NCBI RefSeq assembly: GCF_039534975.1
Contig: NZ_BAAAWH010000001.1
Span: 744,001-808,000 of the forward strand
DNA from: Microbacterium terregens
GTDB taxonomy: Bacteria > Actinomycetota > Actinomycetes > Actinomycetales > Microbacteriaceae
Reading direction: 5' to 3'
Length of the DNA stretch: 64,000 nt
In this document: piece by piece, positions 58,484 through 64,000 of the stretch
Position numbering within the stretch: position 1 is the stretch's first letter
Layout of the letters: each line of letters opens with the position of its first letter
Notes under the pieces: generated by a model
The model's database searches: none
What the model was told of the DNA's origin: nothing
What the model saw: only the letters and a program-made list of their open reading frames with translations
Program-made: the position numbers and the translations under genes

Positions 58484-58861
58484 GTGCATGTCCCGGCTGG
58501 CGAGAGTGCATGTCCCGGCTGCCGGGGGTGCGTGTCCGGGCTGGCGGGAGTGGGTGCTGCGGTTGCCTGGGGTGCGTGTCCGGGCTGGCGACAGTGGGTG
58601 TTGCGGTTGCCCGGGGTGCATGTCCCGGCTGCCGAGGGTGCATGCTGCGGTTGCCGGGGGTGCATGTCGGGGTTGGCGGGGGTGGATGTCCGGGTGGGCG
58701 AGAGTGCACGCTGCGGCTGCCGGGAGTGCGGGTCCCGGCAGCCGGGGTGGCTCGTGCCATGCAGCGCCGCGGGCAGGCCATGCGCTTTCGCGGGCAGGGA
58801 GTGCACTCTCGGGGGCGTGGGGTGCACTCTCGCGATCGGGACGTGCACTCTCGCGAGCCGC
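58484..58861. repeat. Mirrored 22-bp repeat array, family C, second locus
   Basis: Twelve direct units related to GTGCATGTCCCGGCTGGCGA plus GA start at 58484 and every 22 bp to 58726 without a single phase slip, though inner units have drifted (GTGGGTGCTGCGGTTGCC and others). Then come units in reverse orientation at about 58760, 58781, 58802, 58823 and 58844 (21-bp spacing; TGCACTCTCGCGATCGGGAC type), the last three well conserved. It fills the 401-bp gap between the FtsX-like gene and the convergent 165-aa gene; no gene is visible in it. Confidence 0.94.
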
Positions 58862-58875
58862 GCCGGGCGCGGGGG

Positions 58876-59373
58876 TCAGGGCTCCGGATCGTGGGCCCAG
58901 GTCGGGGCGATCGCCCGGATGCGCGCCGCCCGCCACTGCCACGTGGCCCATAGCACCGGCCAGAGGGCGAGCGCGGTCGGGCCGCCGATCACGAGGCGCT
59001 CGCGCCACAGGGTCTTCGCCGGGTCCCCGGGCGCCGGGGCGATCGCCATCTGGTGATCCCACACGTCGAGGCTCGCGAGCGGGCCGGTCAGGGGGATGCC
59101 GCTGTCCCGGAAGATGCGCACCGCCCCGTTCGCGTCATCGACGAACCGGTCGCTGACCTGGATGAGCTGTCGGCCCAGCGGCAGGACGCCGCCGAGCGAC
59201 AGCTGCACCGGGACGTCACCGCCCGGCTCCCACGCCGTCGGCAGACCGGACGGAACCACCGGAGCGAGGTCCATCAGGGGGCCGTAGAGTTCCGCCACCG
59301 CCCGGGGGGAGTGCACGGCCCGCCATGCGGCATCCGCATCGCAGTCGATGACGATCTTCAGCAGGATGCGCAT
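58876..59373 (-). CDS. SRPBCC-fold-like conserved hypothetical protein
   Basis: 165 aa from ATG 59373. The opening MRILLKIVIDCDADAAWRAV followed by HSPRAVAELYGPLMDLAPVV is the usual start of START/SRPBCC-type proteins (beta strand, then helix). Later LIQVSDRFVDDANGAVRIFR and WDHQMAIAPAPGDPAKTLWR continue the strand pattern, and LWPVLWATWQWRAARIRAI is a hydrophobic C-terminal helix. It could bind a small hydrophobic ligand. No catalytic residues can be named. Divergent from the ComB-like gene (36-bp gap). Confidence 0.75.
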   Translation of the reverse strand: MRILLKIVIDCDADAAWRAVHSPRAVAELYGPLMDLAPVVPSGLPTAWEPGGDVPVQLSLGGVLPLGRQLIQVSDRFVDDANGAVRIFRDSGIPLTGPLASLDVWDHQMAIAPAPGDPAKTLWRERLVIGGPTALALWPVLWATWQWRAARIRAIAPTWAHDPEP

Positions 59374-59409
59374 CGTCCCAGTCTCGCACCCGCCCCCTAC
59401 GCTGGACCG

Positions 59410-60042
59410 GTGCCCCCCTTCGACCAGTCCACCTACCAGGTGCGCCTCGACTGGGGCCTCGAAGGCCTCGCACGCCTCGCACCCGCCGATGTCGTGGTCG
59501 TCGTGGACGTGCTGCGGTTCTCCACGACGGTCATCCGGGCGCTCGAGAACGATGCGGCCTTCTGCCTGGATGCCGCGGCCTTCGCCTCATCGATCAACGG
59601 CGCCGCCGTCGCCGCAGCCGCTGCCGACACCGGCGCGGTCGTGCTGCTCGGCGCGCTGCGAAACGCGTCGGCGGTGGCCGCGGCCGTGTATGCGGAGCAG
59701 CGGCGCGCGGGACGCACCAGCGTCAACGTCGTGGCGGCCGGCGAGAGGAGCGCACGCGAAGCCGGGTCGAGCGTGCGCTTCGCCGTCGAGGATCAGCTCG
59801 GCGCCGGTGCGATCATCGATGCGCTCGCGACCCTCGGGCTGGATCACTCGTCGCCGGAGGCGGCGGTCACGGGCGAAGCATTCCGCGCCCTGCGCCGCGC
59901 GACGCGGCACCTGCTGACCGCCGGCGGATCCGGCCGTGAACTGGCTGGGCTCGGACGCGGCGACGAGGTGGATGCCGCGGCCGCTGTCGACGCGGCATCC
60001 GTCGTTCCGATCCTGCGCGAGGGCGTGTTCGGCCCCCTCTGA
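59410..60042 (+). CDS. 2-phosphosulfolactate phosphatase-like (ComB family) protein
   Basis: 210 aa from GTG 59410. VVVVDVLRFSTTVIRALEND is the ComB signature, followed by GAVVLLGALRNASAVAAAVY, SVNVVAAGERSAREAGSSVR and FAVEDQLGAGAIIDALATLG. ComB hydrolyses 2-phosphosulfolactate in coenzyme M synthesis in methanogens; bacterial relatives have other or unknown substrates, and coenzyme M genes are not seen here. The name therefore refers to family only. No operon partner on its strand. Confidence 0.83.
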   Translation: MPPFDQSTYQVRLDWGLEGLARLAPADVVVVVDVLRFSTTVIRALENDAAFCLDAAAFASSINGAAVAAAAADTGAVVLLGALRNASAVAAAVYAEQRRAGRTSVNVVAAGERSAREAGSSVRFAVEDQLGAGAIIDALATLGLDHSSPEAAVTGEAFRALRRATRHLLTAGGSGRELAGLGRGDEVDAAAAVDAASVVPILREGVFGPL

Positions 60043-60063
60043 CGCACGTCCGCCTCGACCGGG

Positions 60064-60127
60064 TCAGGAGAGATCGCGAGGTCAGGAGGATTCGGCGCGG
60101 ATCGTCCTGAGCCAGCGAGATCTCCTG
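60064..60127. terminator. Long imperfect hairpin between convergent genes
   Basis: CAGGAGAGATCGC near 60065 pairs in part with GCGAGATCTCCTG ending at 60127, and an inner TCAGGAGGAT faces ATCGTCCTGA. The result is a two-part stem of about 60 nt between the ComB-like and SprT-like genes, a likely bidirectional terminator. The remaining bases to 60188 are C-rich and hold no gene. Confidence 0.5.
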
Positions 60128-60188
60128 TCCCCCCGATGCCCCGCGACGCCCCGTGACACCCCGCGACTCCCCGAACCCAGAACCCCGG

Positions 60189-60680
60189 CTACGACCGCGG
60201 TGTCATCGCGGCCAGTCGTGCGGCGGGGCTGATCTCGCGGCGCGTCCAGGTGAAGACGAAGCGCTCGTCGAAGCGCGGTGCGCACTTCGCGCACGAGGTC
60301 GGGCGCGTGACCCGGCGGTGCCGATAGGCGAGGTGCCCCGCGGGGCAGACGCCGATCCACGGCGCGAGTTCGACCGCCGTCTCGCCGTGGTGGGTCGTGC
60401 CGCCGACGTAGCCGAGGTCGCGGGCGACCGCCTTCCACCGCGGCCCGTGCCCCGCGGTCGCGCCTGCGAGCGCGTGGGCGACTTCGTGCAGCAGCGTCTG
60501 GTGGTTGGTGTCGTCGTCGTAGCGCGCGGCCAGGTATCGCGACACGCTGATGCGCTTGCGCGTGTAGTCGCACAGGCCCGCGCGTCGTTTGGCGTTGTCG
60601 AACCCGAACGACCATGAGGCGTCCAGGTGACGGGCGATCAGCGCGTCTGCCCAGACGCGCACGCGATGCAGTTCTGACAT
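60189..60680 (-). CDS. SprT-like zinc metalloprotease-family protein
   Basis: 163 aa from ATG 60680. The zinc motif is HQTLLHEVAHALAGATAGHG (HExxH variant HEVAH with a third ligand further on), followed by GPRWKAVARDLGYVGG. A C-terminal zinc ribbon is suggested by GVCPAGHLAYRHRRV and PTSCAKCAPRF. The layout matches SprT/SprT-like proteins; eukaryotic Spartan cuts DNA-protein crosslinks, bacterial roles are less clear. Start region MSELHRVRVWADALIARHLD is standard for the family. Confidence 0.9.
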   Translation of the reverse strand: MSELHRVRVWADALIARHLDASWSFGFDNAKRRAGLCDYTRKRISVSRYLAARYDDDTNHQTLLHEVAHALAGATAGHGPRWKAVARDLGYVGGTTHHGETAVELAPWIGVCPAGHLAYRHRRVTRPTSCAKCAPRFDERFVFTWTRREISPAARLAAMTPRS

Positions 60681-60734
60681 GGAGGGAAGGTAGAACGTGC
60701 CTACGACACTCGACGGATCAAGGAACGCGCGGGC

Positions 60735-61262
60735 TCAGCTCGCGACGACCGCGCTCGGGCGCCGGCGGTCTGCGGCGTCGATCGCGAGCAGGGTCGACTC
60801 GAGCTGGTCGTCGGTGGCGCCGGACTCCTGACGCAGGAACAGCGCGCGCTTGAAGTCCGTGCGTGCGGCGGCGAAGTCGCCGGCGTCGTAGTGCACCTTG
60901 CCGCGGTGCTGGAGAGCGAACGCGGCGATCGCGTTCCACTCCTTGCCCTCGGCTTCGTACGCACACGAGGAGAGTTCCTGCTCGGCAGCGGCGAACGCAC
61001 CGCGGAAGTGCTGCACCGACGCGTGCAGGACGCGCGCCCGCAGCAGGTCCTTGCGCGTGCCGGCCATGCGGGCGACGCGCACCGACTCCTCGGACAGCAC
61101 GAGCGAGTCCTCCAGGCGGTCCAGCACCTTCAGCAGCCACACGCGCTCCAGGAGCGCGGGGAGGCTCCGCTGCTCGCCGATCTCGTCCAGCCGGTCCTTG
61201 CATGCGCGAGGATCGACCTGCTCACGAAGGGTGTCGGGGTCATACCCGAGGATGTAGCTCAC
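60735..61262 (-). CDS. Helical-repeat (TPR-like) conserved protein
   Basis: 175 aa from GTG 61262, preceded at 5 nt by GGAGAGGAG; this start avoids translating the repeat DNA upstream. It begins MSYILGYDPDTLREQ and is all-alpha: LPALLERVWLLKVLDRLEDS, DLLRARVLHASVQHFRGAFA and EWNAIAAFALQHRGKVHYDA look like TPR-type helix pairs (AFALQHRGKVHYDAGDFAAA is a good TPR). Likely a protein-interaction module; no enzymatic motif. The 33-bp tandem repeat array lies just upstream. Confidence 0.78.
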   Translation of the reverse strand: MSYILGYDPDTLREQVDPRACKDRLDEIGEQRSLPALLERVWLLKVLDRLEDSLVLSEESVRVARMAGTRKDLLRARVLHASVQHFRGAFAAAEQELSSCAYEAEGKEWNAIAAFALQHRGKVHYDAGDFAAARTDFKRALFLRQESGATDDQLESTLLAIDAADRRRPSAVVAS

Positions 61263-61374
61263 TTCGACTCCTCTCCGCGCGACCAGGCTCGCTCTCCCAG
61301 TGTGCCCCGGGTCCGTGAACTCCGGCCGGGGGCACGCCGTCGACAGCCGGGACACGCCGTGTTCGGCCTCGCGG

Positions 61375-61545
61375 GGCGGCTCGCGCGGCGCCTTCGGTAC
61401 TTAGCGAGGCGGCTCGCGCGGCGCCTTCGGCCGTTCGCGGGGCGGCTCGCGCGGCGCCTTCGGTACTTCGCGGGGCGGCTCGCGCGGCGCCTTCGGTACT
61501 TCGCGAGGCGGCTCGCGCGGCACCGTCGGTCCTTCGCGAAGCCCC
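61375..61545. repeat. 33-bp tandem repeat (five units)
   Basis: GGCGGCTCGCGCGGCGCCTT plus CGGTACTTCGCGA (variants) begins at 61375, 61408, 61441, 61474 and 61507, exactly 33 bp apart; the fifth unit has drifted (CACCGTCGGTCC). Because 33 is a multiple of three, several frames stay open and would give Arg-rich 11-residue repeats, but none starts with a plausible initiation site. The array fills the 321-bp gap between the spermidine-synthase-like and TPR-like genes, both on the minus strand. No gene is called in the gap. Confidence 0.92.
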
Positions 61546-61583
61546 CCGTGCGTCCCCCCTCGCGCCCACCGACGGAGCGCCGG

Positions 61584-62447
61584 TCAGCGTTGGAAGACGG
61601 AATCGGCGGGTTTGGGCGACGGCGTCGAATCGGCATCCGTCGCCACGCGCGAACCGCGCACGAGCTCGTCCAGCTCCGCGCCCTGCGCCACCTTCGCCGG
61701 GTGCGGACCTGCGGCCATGAGTCGCGGCAGCCACTGGTCGGGCAGGGCGGAGGGGGATGCCGCGATCACGAGGTTGCCGAAACGCCTGCCCTTGAGCACC
61801 TGCACTTCGGCAAGGACCAGGACGTGCGGGAACACCGCCCGCACGGTCGCGATCTGCCGACGCGCGAACGCGAGTCCCGCACCGTCGGCGACGTTCACCA
61901 GCAGCACTCCCTCGGGCGCCAGCAGCCGCTCCGCAGCGGTGTAGAACTCGACGGTCGTGAGGTGGGCGGGGGTCTGCGATCCGGCGAAGACGTCCGAGAT
62001 CAGCAGGTCGACGTTTCCGACGAGAGCGGCGGGCAGTCGTCCGAGCCCCTCTCGCGCGTCGCCGATCCGCACCCGGATCGATGCGCCGCGCGGCAGCGGC
62101 AGTTCGTTCCGCACGAGTTCGACCAGCGCGGGCTCCAGTTCGATGACCTGCTGACGGGAACCCGGCCGGGTCGCATCCACGTATCGCGGCAGGGTCATGG
62201 CACCGGCGCCGAGGTGCACGGCCGTGAGCGGCTGGCGCGGCATCCGCAGCTGGTCGATCACCGCGCCCATGCGCGCGACGTACTCGAAGTGCAGGTGCGT
62301 CGGGTCGTCCAGGTCGACGTGGGACTGCGGAGTGCCGTCCACGGCCAGCTCCCAGCCGCCGGCGTACGCCGAGCGGACCACGTGCGCGAGGGTGCCGTTC
62401 GACAGCCGCACGGACGCGGGAGGTTCCTCGAACCGGGCGCGGGCCAT
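61584..62447 (-). CDS. Spermidine synthase-like SAM-fold protein
   Basis: 287 aa from ATG 62447 (MARARFEEPPASVRLSNGTL). The Rossmann methyltransferase-type core shows AVHLGAGAMTLPRYVDATRP (SAM motif I), VIELEPALVELVRNELPLPR (acidic end of strand 2), IRVRIGDAREGLGRLPAALV and VDLLISDVFAGSQTPAHLTT. HVDLDDPTHLHFEYVARM is the N-terminal strand region of polyamine aminopropyltransferases. The catalytic signature of true spermidine synthases (D-GGG-D-G-E) is modified to GAGAMTLPRY, so substrate is uncertain. Such fused or solo synthase-like proteins are common in actinobacteria. Confidence 0.85.
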   Translation of the reverse strand: MARARFEEPPASVRLSNGTLAHVVRSAYAGGWELAVDGTPQSHVDLDDPTHLHFEYVARMGAVIDQLRMPRQPLTAVHLGAGAMTLPRYVDATRPGSRQQVIELEPALVELVRNELPLPRGASIRVRIGDAREGLGRLPAALVGNVDLLISDVFAGSQTPAHLTTVEFYTAAERLLAPEGVLLVNVADGAGLAFARRQIATVRAVFPHVLVLAEVQVLKGRRFGNLVIAASPSALPDQWLPRLMAAGPHPAKVAQGAELDELVRGSRVATDADSTPSPKPADSVFQR

Positions 62448-62640
62448 GGTCCCAAGGTATCCCGCGCACGCCGTCGCCACGCGAAAACCTTCGCGTGAGC
62501 CGAAACACAATCGAGACTCAGGCGTAATGCTCATCGGAGTCCCGCCCGGGTAGCGTCGTAGCATCACACCCCTCGCGGGCGAGGCGGCGTGAAAAACCTG
62601 CGCCCCGACCGCCCGCATATTCATGGAAGGTGCACAGCAG

Positions 62641-64000
62641 ATGCTCCACAGTTCGAGAAAGCGCTGGATGACCGGCGCTGCCGTCGTCGCCCTCGGCGCG
62701 ATGGTGCTCACGGCATGCGCGAGCGAACGCGACGGCGGCGGTGCGGACGATTCATCCGACGTCGACAGCACGTTCGTCTTCGCGGCGTCGAATGACCCCT
62801 CGGGTCTCGACCCCGCATTCGCAAGCGATGGCGAGACCTTCCGCGTCTCGCGTCAGATCTTCGAGGGCCTCGTCGGCGTCGAGGCGGGCACGGCCGACCC
62901 CGCCCCGCTGCTGGCCGAGAGCTGGGAGCAGTCCGAGGACGGCCTCTCGTACACCTTCACGCTGAAGGAGGGTGTCACGTTCCATGACGGCACCGACTTC
63001 GACGCCGAGGCTGTGTGCACCAACTTCGACCGCTGGTACAACTGGACCGGACTCGCACAGTCCGAGAGCCTCTCGTACTACTACGGGTCGCTCTTCAAGG
63101 GCTTCGCGGACACCCCCGACACCGCGGTCTTCGACTCGTGCTCCGCTGATGACGCCTCGCACGCCACCGTCACGCTGACCCAGCCGTTCGCCGGCTTCAT
63201 CGCTGCGCTGTCGCTGCCGGCGTTCTCGATGCAGAGCCCCACGGCCCTGTCCGAGTTCGACGCCGACGCGGTCGGCGGCACCGAGGAGGCGCCGACGCTG
63301 AGCGAGTACGCCAACGCGCACCCGGTCGGAACCGGCCCCTTCATGTTCGACTCGTGGGAGCCCGGCGAGCAGGTCACACTGCAGGCCAACCCCGACTACT
63401 GGGGCGAGCAGGGTCAGGTTCAGGAGATCATCTTCCGCACCATCGGCGACCCGACCGCACGCCGTCAGGCGCTCGAGTCCGGTGACATCGACGGATACGA
63501 CCTGGTCGCTCCCGCCGACACCGCCGCCCTCGAAGAGGCCGGCTACAACGTGATGCAGCGTGACCCGTTCACGATCCTGTACCTCGGCATGAACCAGGCC
63601 GTCCCCGAGCTCGCGAACCCCCTGGTGCGCGAGGCGATCGCTCACGCGATCGACAAGGAGGCGCTCGTCACGCAGGTGCTCCCCGAGGGCACCGAGGTCG
63701 CGTCGCAGTTCATCCCGCCGGTCGTCACCGGCTGGAACGAGGACGTCACCACGTACGAGTACGACCCCGACCTGGCCAAGCAGCTGCTCGCACAGGCGGG
63801 CTACCCGGACGGCCTGACCCTCATGTTCAACTACCCGACGAACGTGTCGCGGCCGTACATGCCCAACCCGGAGCAGATCTTCACGAACCTGGCGTCGCAG
63901 CTGGAAGCCGTGGGAATCACCGTCACCCCGACGGGCAACGAGTGGAACCCGGCGTACCTGGACCGCATCCAGGGCGGAGCCGACCACGGTCTGCACCTGC
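62641..64000 (+). CDS. Peptide-type ABC transporter substrate-binding lipoprotein (partial, C-terminus outside window)
   Basis: Starts at ATG 62641 and runs beyond 64000; 453 codons are visible. Lipoprotein signal MLHSSRKRWMTGAAVVALGA then MVLTACASERDGG (lipobox Cys). Family 5 solute-binding features: FVFAASNDPSGLDPAFASDG, TFRVSRQIFEGLVGVEAGTA, YTFTLKEGVTFHDGTDFDAE, VGTGPFMFDSWEPGEQVTLQ, NPDYWGEQGQVQEIIFRTIG and LVREAIAHAIDKEALVTQVL. Binds oligopeptides or similar ligands outside the membrane; permease and ATPase genes are presumably to the right. The 193-bp upstream gap is relatively AT-rich and should hold its promoter (CGAAACACAATCGAGACTC near 62500). Confidence 0.93.
   Translation, partial: MLHSSRKRWMTGAAVVALGAMVLTACASERDGGGADDSSDVDSTFVFAASNDPSGLDPAFASDGETFRVSRQIFEGLVGVEAGTADPAPLLAESWEQSEDGLSYTFTLKEGVTFHDGTDFDAEAVCTNFDRWYNWTGLAQSESLSYYYGSLFKGFADTPDTAVFDSCSADDASHATVTLTQPFAGFIAALSLPAFSMQSPTALSEFDADAVGGTEEAPTLSEYANAHPVGTGPFMFDSWEPGEQVTLQANPDYWGEQGQVQEIIFRTIGDPTARRQALESGDIDGYDLVAPADTAALEEAGYNVMQRDPFTILYLGMNQAVPELANPLVREAIAHAIDKEALVTQVLPEGTEVASQFIPPVVTGWNEDVTTYEYDPDLAKQLLAQAGYPDGLTLMFNYPTNVSRPYMPNPEQIFTNLASQLEAVGITVTPTGNEWNPAYLDRIQGGADHGLHL

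Noticed and set aside
58484-58861. Plasmid-type iterons (22 bp is a usual iteron length)
   Set aside because: No rep gene, AT-rich unwinding region or partition genes nearby; neighbouring genes are ordinary chromosomal functions.
59410-60042. Coenzyme M biosynthesis function for the ComB-like gene
   Set aside because: No other coenzyme M genes are present, and bacterial ComB relatives are not restricted to that pathway.
61259-61636. Arg-rich repeat protein encoded by the 33-bp array
   Set aside because: No ribosome-binding site or credible start; several frames are open at once simply because the period is divisible by three.
1-64000. tRNA, rRNA, prophage or insertion sequence genes
   Set aside because: I found no cloverleaf-like or rRNA sequence, integrase or transposase reading frame while going through both strands.

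Overview
The window is high-G+C DNA with frequent GTG starts, many 4-bp ATGA/GTGA gene overlaps, and a heptamer GGATGCC/GGCATCC that recurs on both strands. Together with the gene content this points to an actinobacterium of the Microbacteriaceae, most like Microbacterium (inference from style and content, not from a marker gene). It reads as a chromosome segment. I saw no phage, plasmid replication, integrase, transposase, rRNA, tRNA or CRISPR-cas genes. Both ends cut a gene: a sugar-binding lipoprotein at the left edge and a peptide-type ABC binding protein at the right edge.

Layout. 1-6.3 kb is a pentose-use block: a sugar ABC binding protein (minus, partial) divergent from a LacI-type regulator, then a ROK regulator divergent from xylA, followed by xylB. 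6.9-11.4 kb holds a coiled-coil protein, a secretory-lipase-like esterase, a CPA2-type cation/proton antiporter and a class I glutamine amidotransferase. 11.6-16.9 kb is the most unusual gene set: an ECF sigma factor, a small two-part protein, an intracellular subtilisin-like protease with a five-fold NPFGTKT heptad repeat, and a TPR-CHAT (caspase-like) protein, all one way. 17-22 kb carries a LysR effector-domain protein with no helix-turn-helix, a DUF1304 membrane protein, an anchored nuclease, a hexapeptide-repeat protein and an FAD oxidoreductase. 21.4-27 kb is an Nei-type DNA glycosylase overlapping a full Lhr helicase. 27-36.8 kb holds SDR enzymes, a PspC peptide, an ABC-F ATPase with a leader peptide and paired hairpins, an esterase, a NUDIX-like protein, a LolA-like protein with an ABC-2 exporter, and threonine aldolase. 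37.3-41 kb holds an MFS transporter, an SDR and a DUF6421 protein.

41.5-52 kb (minus) is a nine-gene catabolic operon: nitrilase-type amidohydrolase (beta-ureidopropionase-like), dihydropyrimidinase/hydantoinase, luciferase-like flavin/F420 oxidoreductase, an ABC importer (two permeases, ATPase, NMT1/THI5-like binding protein), omega-aminotransferase and methylmalonate-semialdehyde dehydrogenase. In order they fit uptake and reductive degradation of pyrimidines or hydantoins to beta-alanine, semialdehyde and acyl-CoA. A NarL-type two-component pair stands divergent to it. 54-64 kb holds a hemerythrin-like protein, a diacylglycerol-kinase-domain protein, a MacB/FtsX-type ABC pair, a ComB-like phosphatase, an SprT-like protein, a helical-repeat protein, a spermidine-synthase-like protein and the partial binding protein.

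The second striking feature is the intergenic DNA. Nearly every gap over 300 bp is filled by tandem or mirrored repeat arrays rather than by genes, and at least two families recur at distant sites: a roughly 75-bp hairpin unit near 6.4-6.8 kb and 51.0-51.1 kb, and a strictly 22-bp-phased array that turns into its own inverted copies near 41.2-41.5 kb and 58.5-58.9 kb.
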